Positions 1 to 8,549 of a DNA stretch of 64,000 nt are shown here, one piece after another (the stretch's first letter is position 1; every line of letters begins with the position of its first letter). The notes under the pieces are model-generated. The model ran no database searches, was not told the DNA's origin, and saw only the letters and a list, made by a program, of their open reading frames with translations. This DNA comes from an uncultured Chryseobacterium sp. GTDB taxonomy: Bacteria; Bacteroidota; Bacteroidia; Flavobacteriales; Weeksellaceae. The stretch spans positions 1 through 64,000 of the forward strand of contig CAJYLO010000028.1 in assembly GCA_913776245.1 (NCBI GenBank). The letters are read 5' to 3'. The position numbers were made by a program, and so were the translations under genes.

Positions 1-45
1 TGTCCCGAATTCTTTTGCTATAGCCAGCAAATCCTGATTTGTCAT
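1..45 (-). CDS. lysA: Probable diaminopimelate decarboxylase, N-terminus only
   Basis: Only the first 15 codons (MTNQDLLAIAKEFGT) are inside the window; the rest lies beyond its left edge. A helix of the form NQ-LL-IA-EFGT followed by PVYVYD is the usual opening of flavobacterial LysA, the PLP enzyme that makes L-lysine from meso-diaminopimelate, but the PVYVYD part cannot be seen here. The start codon sits 16 bases after the T-run of a strong terminator hairpin, with no room for a promoter in between, so transcription must come through that hairpin from further upstream. The lysine-rich leader ORF upstream fits a lysine gene. The identification is an inference from 15 residues. Confidence 0.5.
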   Translation of the reverse strand, partial: MTNQDLLAIAKEFGT

Positions 46-60
46 AAGTTAGATTTTTAA

Positions 61-96
61 AAATAAAAAGGCAGATTCTTACAAAAAGAGTCTGCC
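61..96 (-). terminator. Terminator hairpin in the lysA leader (attenuator)
   Basis: On the minus strand an 11-bp stem (70-80 with 86-96, one G-T wobble) closes a 5-base loop and is followed by TTTTTATTT. It lies between the leader ORF and the lysA start codon. The 5' arm could instead pair with 117-126 just after the leader ORF (AAAGAGT with ACTCTTT plus TGC with GCA, one bulged G), so the two structures exclude each other. Confidence 0.75.
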
Positions 97-124
97 GCAA
101 TAGATATCTTATGCACGCAACTCT

Positions 125-196
125 TTACACATTCCAAACCTTAGAGAACCTTACAGCTCCCTTTTTCCCGATTTTGTTTTGCTTAAATATTTGCAT
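125..196 (-). CDS. Lysine-rich 23-residue leader ORF upstream of lysA
   Basis: A 23-codon ORF begins about 20 bases after a good promoter and ends just before the terminator region. It starts MQIFKQNKIGKKGAV and ends RFSKVWNV; five of its 23 residues are lysine (codons 5, 8, 11, 12 and 19). There is no Shine-Dalgarno sequence, which is normal in Bacteroidota. It is too short to score as a protein gene and I recognise no family. Its position and codon content suggest a regulatory leader peptide that senses lysyl-tRNA. Coding is inferred; the ORF, promoter and hairpin are directly visible. Confidence 0.5.
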   Translation of the reverse strand: MQIFKQNKIGKKGAVRFSKVWNV

Positions 197-217
197 TGCT
201 TTGTTAAAAAATTTTTG

Positions 218-248
218 CAAAATTAGAGTTTATCTGTAAATCCTGCAA
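218..248 (-). promoter_or_regulatory. Promoter of the lysA leader
   Basis: On the minus strand TAATTTTG (225 down to 218) matches the Bacteroidota -7 element TAnnTTTG. A TTG at 248-246 lies 20 bases upstream in the -33 position. Transcription would start near 211, about 15 bases before the leader ORF. Confidence 0.55.
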
Positions 249-297
249 TGTTTTAATTTGATTTTATTTTGAGAAAGAAATTCTACTAAAATAAAAT

Positions 298-334
298 TAC
301 CATTTCAGAAATTATTGTCACTTCTGAAATGGTA
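298..334 (-). terminator. Terminator after the secreted hydrolase gene
   Basis: A 13-bp perfect stem (TACCATTTCAGAA with its complement) with an 11-base loop lies just past the stop codon of the hydrolase gene. A T-rich tract follows it on the minus strand. Confidence 0.65.
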
Positions 335-356
335 TTTCAACGATTTAAACTTTAGA

Positions 357-1115
357 TTATTTCAAAGTCTTGATAGCATCTTCGATAACTGCCAAAACTT
401 CTTTCGGATGAGAAAGCATCACAACGTGGCTGCCTTCGATTTCTGTGATTTTAGATTGAGCTCTCTTTGCCATTCTTCTTTCCAAATCCGGGTCTATACT
501 TTTGTCACTTTTGGCTACCACGTACCAGCTCGGTTTTGTTTTCCAGGCAGGCTCACCACTTATTTCTCCGAAGACGATTTGCGCTCCAGGTGTTTGCGTC
601 GCATAGATGAATTTTTGCTCTGCTAATGGTAAATCCTGTGCAAAAGCATTTTTCACGCCTTCTTCTGATAAATATAATGTACCATCAACAGGAACCAAAT
701 ATTTTCCTAAATCATTCGGCTTGCCAGTCGCTGATAAACTGTTGATGGATTCGCCTAAATCCGGCACCAATGCAGCGGCATAAACCAAACCTACCACTTT
801 CGGGTCATTTCCTGCCTGGGTAATGACCACGCCGCCCCAGGAATGTCCTACCAGAATCACTTTTCCTTTGGCCAGACTGATGGCTTTTTTAGTAGCTTCT
901 ACATCACCTGCGAGTGAAGCAACCTGGTTCTGAACCGACATTACCGGATATCCTTTGGCTTGCAAGGCTGTGATTTGATGATTCCAGGATGAGCCGTCTG
1001 CCCAGACTCCGTGTACGAAAATAATGGTTGGTTTTTCATCTGTTTTCTGCTGTGCAAAAATGGCTGTGCCGAATAGCATTAATACTAAAAGAGCGAAGTT
1101 TTTTATTGTTTTCAT
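357..1115 (-). CDS. Secreted alpha/beta hydrolase (esterase-like)
   Basis: This is a 252-residue protein with a signal peptide (about residues 1-21, ending IFAQQ), so it should act in the periplasm or outside the cell. The alpha/beta-hydrolase fold is marked by FVHGVWADGSSW near residue 33 (oxyanion-hole HG), the nucleophile elbow GHSWGG near residue 90 and a late histidine in EGSHVVMLSHP. The closest family is the EstC/salicylate-esterase-like group of small-ester hydrolases; the substrate cannot be told from sequence. It lies 82 bases downstream of the OsmC gene on the same strand. The AraC-type regulator further upstream may control both, but nothing in the DNA proves that. Confidence 0.85.
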   Translation of the reverse strand: MKTIKNFALLVLMLFGTAIFAQQKTDEKPTIIFVHGVWADGSSWNHQITALQAKGYPVMSVQNQVASLAGDVEATKKAISLAKGKVILVGHSWGGVVITQAGNDPKVVGLVYAAALVPDLGESINSLSATGKPNDLGKYLVPVDGTLYLSEEGVKNAFAQDLPLAEQKFIYATQTPGAQIVFGEISGEPAWKTKPSWYVVAKSDKSIDPDLERRMAKRAQSKITEIEGSHVVMLSHPKEVLAVIEDAIKTLK

Positions 1116-1197
1116 TTGTTTAAATTTAAAATTAGTGGATTTGTTAATTGAAAGATTTCTTTAAGCTATTAGCCAAAAGCTAACTGCCATCAGTTTA

Positions 1198-1614
1198 TTA
1201 AGCTATAAAATGCGCTTCTGAAGTAATTGGAATATTGAGAACTTTGGAGATAAGACAATTTTGTTCTGCGCCTTTGGTAATCGCTTCAAATTCTTCCGCT
1301 GTAATTCCGGATACAGAACCTGTGATGTTGAGATGAACCGCTGTGATGCTCAAGCCTTCCATTGATACTGTAGCTTGTGTGTCTAATGTTTTTGGACTCA
1401 AGCCTTTCTCTGTCAGGATGGCGCTCACGGCCATTGTAAAACAACCTGCGTGTGCTGCTGCTAATAGTTCTTCCGGGTTGGTTCCTGTTTCTTCTCCGGT
1501 AAAACGGGTTTTAAAACTGTAGTTGGTTTGGTTGAGGATTCCGCTTTGTGTAGATAGATTTCCTTTTCCTTCTTTTAGGTTTCCTGCCCAATGTGCATTT
1601 GCTGTACGTTTCAT
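1198..1614 (-). CDS. OsmC/Ohr family peroxiredoxin
   Basis: This 138-residue OsmC-family protein has usual length. The two redox cysteines are visible: one in the HAGCFTMA helix near residue 58 and one in the later ENCLISKVLNIP segment. The pattern NPEELLAAAHAGC is that of OsmC proper (YhfA/OsmC) rather than Ohr. Members reduce organic hydroperoxides using these thiols, in the cytoplasm. The product NNR of orientation is the same as the downstream esterase and the upstream AraC regulator, so the three could form a stress-response cluster. Confidence 0.88.
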   Translation of the reverse strand: MKRTANAHWAGNLKEGKGNLSTQSGILNQTNYSFKTRFTGEETGTNPEELLAAAHAGCFTMAVSAILTEKGLSPKTLDTQATVSMEGLSITAVHLNITGSVSGITAEEFEAITKGAEQNCLISKVLNIPITSEAHFIA

Positions 1615-1699
1615 TTTTTTATCTTTTAAAATTGTTTGCCATTATTGACAGTACAAAGATGCGATGCAAAAAAGAAAAGTATTTTGTAGAAAAGTTCAA

Positions 1700-2554
1700 T
1701 TATTTGTCGATTTGGTTCAATCGAAAATTGGATGGGGAAACTTGATATTTATCGTGAAAACTCTTGGTAAAATTGGCCAAATCGTTGAAACCGCTTTCGA
1801 AGGCGATATCGGTAATCCTGTTATTTGTTTTTAAAAGCAGTTCGCGGGCTTTTTCCAGACGTTTTGTTTTGATGTAGTTGGCAGGCGTGTCATTATAGAG
1901 CTTTGCAAACTCTCTTTTAAAGGACGACAAGCTGAGATTGCAATAATCCGCCAGCGTTTCCATAGTAATCGGCGAGAAAATATTGGCCTCAATAACTTGT
2001 TTGAACGTATAAACAACAGGCGAAAACAATTGCGACAAAATGACCTGAATCGCTTCCGCATTCTTGGTTTGCGAGAGCAGGATAATGATTTCCTTCAATT
2101 TAAGAATCAAAATCTCATCATTCACCAACGCTGGATTTTCAAAATAAAACAAAAGACCTTCTATATATTTATTAATCAGAAAATCATTGCTGATGTGCTC
2201 GCTCGTTTTTCGGGTAATCGTGTTTTTTGGGTTTTGTAAAATGGCGGGCAATTCTCTGTCGTACACTTTTTTCAGAATTTCCGGGTGGAAGTGTATCAGC
2301 AAAATCTCATTGCTGCTTTTCTCGCCTACTTTTACCATTGTGTTGCCAATGTTTCTGCAATTGAGCAAAATGGATTCCTGCGCCGGAATGTTTTCTACTT
2401 TGTTGTCGATGGTGTATTGCAAATCATTCTGCAACATATAATGAAAACAGGCATTTTCAGCAATCGGCATCTCGTGTCTGAATGGAGAATCGAACTTTAA
2501 TATTTCTATAAAAGTTTTATCTAGCAGGTCGTATTTTTTGTGGCTTGTTACCAT
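1700..2554 (-). CDS. AraC family transcriptional regulator
   Basis: This 284-residue regulator has an N-terminal sensing region of about 180 residues and a C-terminal AraC double helix-turn-helix (about residues 185-282). The second helix-turn-helix shows the family signature ITDIAFESGFNDLANFTKSFHDKYQVSPSNFR. The N-terminal half resembles the AraC_N-like group that binds small molecules. The gene lies 85 bases upstream of the osmC-like gene on the same strand and is the natural candidate to control it and the esterase. The ligand is unknown. Confidence 0.9.
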   Translation of the reverse strand: MVTSHKKYDLLDKTFIEILKFDSPFRHEMPIAENACFHYMLQNDLQYTIDNKVENIPAQESILLNCRNIGNTMVKVGEKSSNEILLIHFHPEILKKVYDRELPAILQNPKNTITRKTSEHISNDFLINKYIEGLLFYFENPALVNDEILILKLKEIIILLSQTKNAEAIQVILSQLFSPVVYTFKQVIEANIFSPITMETLADYCNLSLSSFKREFAKLYNDTPANYIKTKRLEKARELLLKTNNRITDIAFESGFNDLANFTKSFHDKYQVSPSNFRLNQIDK

Positions 2555-2570
2555 TTTGTCGGAATATTTA

Positions 2571-3794
2571 TCAATTCTTAGGCAACTCAGCTACCTCAAA
2601 CTCATTCCGCAAAAGCGCCAGTTGTAAATCATTCTGAATTTCTATTGTGAATTTGGAAACTGGCAGCATCAGTTTCTTGATTTTTTCCAAAGATTGAATC
2701 TGATGATACAATTCATAAAAACCAAAACCGGTTAGTTTTCCGTTTTCCAAGACAAGGAAAGATTTTTCACCTAAAGTTCTTCCGGATGAAGTCCAGATCT
2801 CATTTCTTCCTTTGAGATTGATTTTCTGGGTAAATTCTACAAAATCCCTCAATTCTTCTTTGGATTTGATATAATTAATCGCTTTCAAACCTTGTGTAAA
2901 ACTTTTGAATTTCAGCAGAGGTTTTTCTTCCTGATTTTTAGTTTTTTCCAGGATGAATTTATTCCTGCGGTAGAATAATCCAAAGTTAAAAAGCTGTCTT
3001 TTCTGGATGCCTTTATTTTGCATCATCAGTTTGGCTATCAGATCAGTACCTGTTAATTCGTAAGATATTTTTTCAGTTTCTTCCTGGATTTTTTTTAACC
3101 TGGTTTTATCTGATTCCAGGATTTTCCTGGCAGATTTGTAAAGGTCTTCCACCACATCAGAAAAAATAATTTTACCATCCGAATTCTGGAAATAAATAAT
3201 GCCGCGTTCATTGGGTAGATCTTCCGTAAGGATCTGGATTTTGCTGATGTAATTTTTAGCGTGATTTTCTTCCTGTTGCGACTGTAGAATTTCGTTGTTT
3301 TTGTCTTTGATTATCAATAATTTAAATAAATCTAAAGTTGCTCTGGCATCACCGCTTGCCCGGTGCGCTTCGCTTAGCGGGATGCCGATGGATTTGCAAA
3401 GTTTACTCAACGAATAACTTTTCTCATCAGGAATCAGTTTTTTAGCCAGTGGAATTGTATCTAAAGTTTTGATTGTGAAGTCGTAACCGAGGCGTTTGAA
3501 AGACTGGCGAAGCATCCGGTAATCAAAATCGATGTTATGACCTACTAAAGTAGAATCTTTGGTGATTTCGACGATACGTTTGGCTATTTCGTGAAATTTC
3601 GGCGCAGTAATAACCATTTTCTGAGTGATGCCGGTTAATTTCTGAACGAATGCAGATATCTCGTCTTCAGGATTGACGAGTGAGATAAACTGGTCTGTAA
3701 TATCGTGACCATCAAAACGATAGATGGCAATTTCTATAATGCTTTCTTTCCGGAACGGAGCTCCGTTACTTTCTATGTCTATTACTGAATACAT
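2571..3794 (-). CDS. DnaQ-type 3'-5' exonuclease fused to a GIY-YIG-like domain
   Basis: This is a 407-residue protein. Residues 1-160 are a DEDDh exonuclease like the DNA polymerase III epsilon subunit, with Exo I DIES (D6, E8), Exo II GHNIDFD (H86-D91) and Exo III HRASGDA (H144, D149). Residues about 180-225 (LPNERGIIYFQNSDGKIIF) read like the start of a UvrC/Cho GIY-YIG nuclease domain, but the YVGKA part is replaced by FSDVV, so the second nuclease may be degenerate. The rest is helical and unassigned. Exonuclease/GIY-YIG fusions are known in Bacteroidota and Actinobacteria and are thought to act in DNA repair. It follows the membrane protein gene by 14 bases. Confidence 0.85.
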   Translation of the reverse strand: MYSVIDIESNGAPFRKESIIEIAIYRFDGHDITDQFISLVNPEDEISAFVQKLTGITQKMVITAPKFHEIAKRIVEITKDSTLVGHNIDFDYRMLRQSFKRLGYDFTIKTLDTIPLAKKLIPDEKSYSLSKLCKSIGIPLSEAHRASGDARATLDLFKLLIIKDKNNEILQSQQEENHAKNYISKIQILTEDLPNERGIIYFQNSDGKIIFSDVVEDLYKSARKILESDKTRLKKIQEETEKISYELTGTDLIAKLMMQNKGIQKRQLFNFGLFYRRNKFILEKTKNQEEKPLLKFKSFTQGLKAINYIKSKEELRDFVEFTQKINLKGRNEIWTSSGRTLGEKSFLVLENGKLTGFGFYELYHQIQSLEKIKKLMLPVSKFTIEIQNDLQLALLRNEFEVAELPKN

Positions 3795-3808
3795 CTACAT
3801 TTTTCGTT

Positions 3809-4459
3809 CTACAAAGTTAAGAAATTCAGGAAACCGCCCTTCTCAAACATTTTATTGTTTATCAATTCTATCTTTTTAATGGATCCCACGGGAACAATTG
3901 TAACGATCTTACTTCCTTTTTCAACATAAAAATAATAAGCGCTGTTGGAATCTATGAGGTAAATATCTTTTTGATTACCAGAGTCATCGGTTATCCTGTG
4001 TTTGATTTTAAGATTGTTATTAGTAATCCGGTCTCTTACGTTGATGCCTGTTCCCACACCGCCGCCAAGAAAAAAGGAGGCAATCATAAAAGCTATGGCA
4101 AAATATACCTGTTTTGTGATATGGTTTTTTAGGTCAGCATCACTCGAATCCGGATTTTTCTTAAGATATTTTTTGCCTACCACAGAATCTCGGACCCATT
4201 TTTTATGGCTGTTATTAGCTAAGAAATTATAGTACAGAACAAAACCAATAACCATTAACAGGAGGGTTACTAAAATGATTGGCTGGGATGTGAGTTCTGC
4301 AAGCGGACTGATCAGAATATCCATTATGGAAGAATATTTCAGGAAATTAATTCCCAGCAGATAGAAAAAGACGCCGTCTCTCAGTATTCCTAAAATAATC
4401 AAATACAAATAGCCTAACGGCAACAGTGTCTGTAGCTTTTCAATCAGTTTATAATCCAT
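3809..4459 (-). CDS. Hypothetical membrane protein
   Basis: I do not recognise this 216-residue protein. It has three likely membrane segments: about residues 14-36 (LGYLYLIILGILRDGVFFYL), 58-80 and 114-136 (a Gly-rich FLGGGVGTGI). A basic loop lies between the second and third. The last 80 residues are soluble and mostly beta, with a YYFYVEKGSKIVTIVP segment. The gene probably forms a two-gene unit with the downstream exonuclease fusion because only 14 bases separate them; a link to DNA repair would be guesswork. Confidence 0.6.
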   Translation of the reverse strand: MDYKLIEKLQTLLPLGYLYLIILGILRDGVFFYLLGINFLKYSSIMDILISPLAELTSQPIILVTLLLMVIGFVLYYNFLANNSHKKWVRDSVVGKKYLKKNPDSSDADLKNHITKQVYFAIAFMIASFFLGGGVGTGINVRDRITNNNLKIKHRITDDSGNQKDIYLIDSNSAYYFYVEKGSKIVTIVPVGSIKKIELINNKMFEKGGFLNFLTL

Positions 4460-4581
4460 TAGTTGTTATAGTTTTCTTAAGGCAATATCCTTAAAACTAC
4501 ATTTAAGTTTTGAATCTCAAAAATGTTATAATAACAAATTTACATTATAAACAATGGAAAGCTATAATTTTTTGTGAAAAA

Positions 4582-6138
4582 TTATTCTTTAATAAGTTTT
4601 TTACAATAAGCTTTTTTATCAGTGGTGACATAAATCAAATAATTTCCTACTTTCAGATTTGAAATATCAATTTTATTGTTTATGTCAGATGAAGCTTTTA
4701 CTATTCTTCCATTTATATCAAAAATCTCTATTTTTTTTACTGGTTCTTTTGTTTTAATACTTAAGATGTCTTTCGCAGGATTTGGATAAAGTGATAGTTC
4801 ATCAGGTTGAATTTCTTTTACAGACAGATTGGTGTTACTGTATCGCAAAATCACATAATCCTGATTTTTTATGCTTGGGACATTAGGATTAGGCAGGGTT
4901 GTGACAGATCCTGCAACAACCACTTTTCCATTATTTGTAACTAAAATTCTTGATGGAAATTGCTCTTTAAAAGCAGGTGCGGAGACATTTGTTATAACCT
5001 CTCCATTTGTTCCAAATGTTAAAGCTTTGGTATAATCTGAATTCACCTTTACAGTATAAAATGCCATCTGATTGGTTGTTTGTCCGATCATCTTTGAATT
5101 TGTCATCAGAAAGCTGCCGTCCGATGATATTGTGCTTTGAGAGAAATTTTGATTAAATGGATTTTTTATTTTTCCAGCAGTTCCAAAAGTGTTTTCCAGG
5201 TTTCCGTATCGGTTGATTTTGAAGAAATCTCCATTTATCACCAGAAGAGTCTCATTATTTTCCTTTGGAATTGCCAAAGAAATATTAGGATTGGCATTGG
5301 AATTACCATAATAGAACTCAGTTGTCCCATTGATGCCAAAAGGAGCATAACTTCCATCTAGACTGAAGGCGGAAACAGATATATTATAATTACGAATTCC
5401 GCCTTCTGAATAATTAATTCCATAAGCATAGATTCTATTATTCAACAATTGTATTTTTTGAATAAAATTCGTTTTACCATCAATGTCTATGATTATTTTA
5501 CCATCCGAATTCCAGCCTTCATCAAAACTCCCTTCTAGATTGGCTCCGATAATAAAACTGTCCTGATCAACATTTCCGGCAATGTATATTCTGTCGTTGT
5601 AAACTTCCAAACAAGTTACCATTTTGTTATTGCCGCCTCCTATTGCAAATCTTGCGATTCCATTATTTCCGAATGTAGTGTCAAGAATACCGCTGGCGCT
5701 GATTTTTAGGGCAATGATATCTGCGCTAAGATTTGTAGAGTCATTCCCATGACCTGCAATTAAAAAACTTCCGTCTGATAGTCTAAGTAATTTTGACGCG
5801 GTGAGAAATAAGTTTTTATTATTAGCGTAAGTAGAATAGCTAAAAAAGCCATTATCTCCGAAGGTAGAATCTAAAGTTCCATCCGTATTCAGCCTGAAAA
5901 CATTGCAATAGATTGGTTCAAAAAAACCTGAACTACTGAAAGATTTTCCCAGATAAACAGTCTTTCCATCGGGTTGCTCTAATACATCATAAATAATTTC
6001 TGTACTGCTGTTAGGATAATTAAACACGGTATCTAAAAATAACTTACCATCTTCTGAAAAAGAAGTGTCTAATACACCATCCTGAGAATAGATGCTAATA
6101 TTGGCAAAGCAAACTAATGAAATGAATATTTTTTTCAT
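4582..6138 (-). CDS. Secreted delta-60 repeat protein with T9SS sorting tail
   Basis: This 518-residue protein has a signal peptide (residues 1-18), then delta-60 repeats recognisable by DTSFSEDGK, DSTFGDNGF, DTTFGNNGI and ENTFGTAGK, each about 50-60 residues apart. Such repeats fold as beta-propeller-like blades. The last 70 residues (LSLYPNPAKD to KKLIKE) are a type A T9SS C-terminal sorting domain, so the protein should cross the outer membrane through the type IX system. It is the last gene of a three-gene operon, 12 bases after the previous gene. The function of delta-60 proteins is unknown; surface binding or adhesion is a guess. Confidence 0.88.
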   Translation of the reverse strand: MKKIFISLVCFANISIYSQDGVLDTSFSEDGKLFLDTVFNYPNSSTEIIYDVLEQPDGKTVYLGKSFSSSGFFEPIYCNVFRLNTDGTLDSTFGDNGFFSYSTYANNKNLFLTASKLLRLSDGSFLIAGHGNDSTNLSADIIALKISASGILDTTFGNNGIARFAIGGGNNKMVTCLEVYNDRIYIAGNVDQDSFIIGANLEGSFDEGWNSDGKIIIDIDGKTNFIQKIQLLNNRIYAYGINYSEGGIRNYNISVSAFSLDGSYAPFGINGTTEFYYGNSNANPNISLAIPKENNETLLVINGDFFKINRYGNLENTFGTAGKIKNPFNQNFSQSTISSDGSFLMTNSKMIGQTTNQMAFYTVKVNSDYTKALTFGTNGEVITNVSAPAFKEQFPSRILVTNNGKVVVAGSVTTLPNPNVPSIKNQDYVILRYSNTNLSVKEIQPDELSLYPNPAKDILSIKTKEPVKKIEIFDINGRIVKASSDINNKIDISNLKVGNYLIYVTTDKKAYCKKLIKE

Positions 6139-6150
6139 GGCTGTGTGTGT

Positions 6151-8544
6151 TTATTTGAATTTTTTGATTTTATTATTTGTCATGCCTGTAGCAACCGCTC
6201 CTTCCTGATTGCTTCCGCTTACCAAAATTTTGTTGTCAGAAGTAAGATTTATGGCAGTGATTTCTTCAAAAAAATCAATTGAATTGTTGTCAAGATAATC
6301 AGAAACGACACCGTTATTTTTAATTCCGAAAGAGCTGTCCAAAGTTCCGTTGAGATTGAGTCTTAAAATAAAACCGTGTATTTCACTGCTTTTCCCGGCA
6401 ATTACTAGTTTGTTATCTGGCTCAACAGCAATGGTAGAAAATTTTAGGTTATTAGGACTTTGAGTTCCATAAACAAATACACCATTGTTTCCATACGACA
6501 AGTCTGAAGTCCCATTAGATAAGATTTTTTCTACTAATATCCTGTAATTAAAATCTGTTGATTTTTCTGATATCAGATAAACATTGTTAGAAGCGTCAAT
6601 TACGATTTTTTTTAGCACTTCATAATAATCCGGATTGTAATCCTTTTGAAAATAGCCATTATTCCCAAACGAAGATATCGACTGGCCCTCCAAATCATAA
6701 AGATAAATTGAAAGTTTATGCAGGTTATTATCTATATAAACTGTTGCGATACTGTTGGATCCGACATATAATTTGTCTGCATCAGCGGCGTATATTCCAT
6801 ACTGTGAAGGGACATTTATATAACTGTTGTTTTGGGCGAATGAATAATCAATACTTCCGTCTGTATTATATCTGTAAAGGATTGTTTTCGTGGTTTCATT
6901 ATCATTTGTAAAATCTACCGCTGCGGAAGCATAAAGTTTTTTATTATTTTGATTGAATTTGAAGTTATTGATTTCATGACTGTTCACATTCTCAAATTTC
7001 TTATATCGAAAATTACCTTGAATTTTTCCTGATTCGTCAATCAAAGACTCATATCCAACAACTGCCAGCTGCTTGTTGTCTAAAATATCAAAATCACCGA
7101 CTGGGATGTCATTGAATATGCCATTGGTGGCAAAGGTTTTATCAATTAATGCTGTAGGAAGATATCTATAAAGTCCCTGTGAATTCAGGACGTAGAATCT
7201 ACCATCATCTTGCGAAATTATTTTTTTGATTTTTTTATCAGTTTGGCTGTTATCCTCCTGCCCACAGCTGCTATTAAATACTAAACTGTTAAAATTTCCC
7301 CATAATAGTAGTGCTTTATTTTCTCTACAAAAACCTACACCGATAGGGGAAATTTTGGTGCTGCCATTAAAATAGCCAGCTACAAGATAATCGTCATAAT
7401 AGCTTTGATTGACGACAGTATTTTGTTGGGTTGATGCAGTCCCGCCATTTTTGTTGTAGCTGTCTATCACCGAATTCTTATAATTTCCGGATGTTTTGTA
7501 GCCCAAAATAATGATGTCGTCTAAGCTATTTGTATGAATGTAGTTTATTACATCTTCTTGTGTTCCAAAATCAATGACCTTTTTTCCTGTCCCGCTGAAG
7601 CTTGTGTCCAGGCTGCCATTGCTAGTTAACTTGACTATTGCTGCATCAATCTTACTGTTTGTATTGGTGTCACAAAATCCTGCGAGTAAAATTTTCCCAT
7701 CAGATAAAACTTTCATGGTGTTTGGCCTGTCATTTTTGCCAAAAAAATCGATAATTTTTATTCCATTATTGCCAAAAGAGCTATCTAAAGTTCCATCTGG
7801 ATTAAATCTTGCAGCAAAAAGATCTTCTTGAACGCCATCAAATGTATAACCTGATACCAAGATTTTATTGTCGGACAATATATTGAGATTTTTAATTTCA
7901 GATTTTTGACCTAATTCCAATAAAATGAATCCTTTTTGATTAAAATCCTTATCAATTCGTCCGTCATTAAAATAATATTTAACGATGACTGCCTTTTTAC
8001 CAGCTCTTCCGCCAATAATAATTTTATCATCTTTGATGTCAATGGCATTGGCAACATCGTCACTTGTAAAATCGGTCACTACTTTTCCGTCTGTACTAAA
8101 TTCTGTTTCGCTGTCTATAGATGCGGTAGAGGCATTCAGTCTTACCAGTGCAATGCTTTTATTACTGTCATCAATAGAATAGCCGGCTAAAACAACTTTC
8201 TCTTTATAGTATTTTATAGTATTTGCTCTGGAGCCGTTATTTCCTACAGAGACAGCCTTCCGAGCGAGTAGACCATTAGAATTTGTAGTATAATAGTAAA
8301 AAGCATCTTTGGAAGGGAACTTCAGAGCTGAACCATTACCTTCATTAGAGATATCGGTTATGCCATTACTATAACCAGCTATGTATAAATTATTATTAAT
8401 ATAATCAATAGATGTCGGAACTTCCTTAAGGTAATTATCAACATAGTTATATTCACCCAAGCCAAAATTGGATTCTATAATTCCTTGTTGAGAAAATAAA
8501 GAAACATAAATGCTATGGAAGAGTAAAAGAATGTATTTTTTCAT
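6151..8544 (-). CDS. Secreted delta-60 repeat protein without a T9SS tail
   Basis: This 797-residue protein is the longest of three neighbouring delta-60 proteins. It has a signal peptide (residues 1-18) and at least seven repeat cores, among them DSSFGNNGI, DTSFSGTGK, DKTFATNGI, DLSYGNNGV and DSSFGIKNNG. A single cysteine pair (GFCREN and SSCGQED) lies near residue 400. Unlike both neighbours it stops at NNKIKKFK right after the last repeat, with no YPNP sorting domain, and no frame-shifted remnant of one fits in the 12 bases before the next gene. It may stay periplasmic, leave by another route or be a shortened allele. The gene starts 5 bases after the upstream gene ends. Confidence 0.85.
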   Translation of the reverse strand: MKKYILLLFHSIYVSLFSQQGIIESNFGLGEYNYVDNYLKEVPTSIDYINNNLYIAGYSNGITDISNEGNGSALKFPSKDAFYYYTTNSNGLLARKAVSVGNNGSRANTIKYYKEKVVLAGYSIDDSNKSIALVRLNASTASIDSETEFSTDGKVVTDFTSDDVANAIDIKDDKIIIGGRAGKKAVIVKYYFNDGRIDKDFNQKGFILLELGQKSEIKNLNILSDNKILVSGYTFDGVQEDLFAARFNPDGTLDSSFGNNGIKIIDFFGKNDRPNTMKVLSDGKILLAGFCDTNTNSKIDAAIVKLTSNGSLDTSFSGTGKKVIDFGTQEDVINYIHTNSLDDIIILGYKTSGNYKNSVIDSYNKNGGTASTQQNTVVNQSYYDDYLVAGYFNGSTKISPIGVGFCRENKALLLWGNFNSLVFNSSCGQEDNSQTDKKIKKIISQDDGRFYVLNSQGLYRYLPTALIDKTFATNGIFNDIPVGDFDILDNKQLAVVGYESLIDESGKIQGNFRYKKFENVNSHEINNFKFNQNNKKLYASAAVDFTNDNETTKTILYRYNTDGSIDYSFAQNNSYINVPSQYGIYAADADKLYVGSNSIATVYIDNNLHKLSIYLYDLEGQSISSFGNNGYFQKDYNPDYYEVLKKIVIDASNNVYLISEKSTDFNYRILVEKILSNGTSDLSYGNNGVFVYGTQSPNNLKFSTIAVEPDNKLVIAGKSSEIHGFILRLNLNGTLDSSFGIKNNGVVSDYLDNNSIDFFEEITAINLTSDNKILVSGSNQEGAVATGMTNNKIKKFK

Positions 8545-8549
8545 CTGTG

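Noticed and set aside
4460-4581. Possible small gene or RNA between the membrane protein gene and the delta-60 operon
   Set aside because: No ORF, hairpin or full promoter could be supported in this AT-rich stretch.
6139-6150. Frameshift that removed a T9SS tail from the middle delta-60 gene
   Set aside because: Only 12 bases separate it from the next gene, which has its own start and signal peptide, so no hidden tail exists there.
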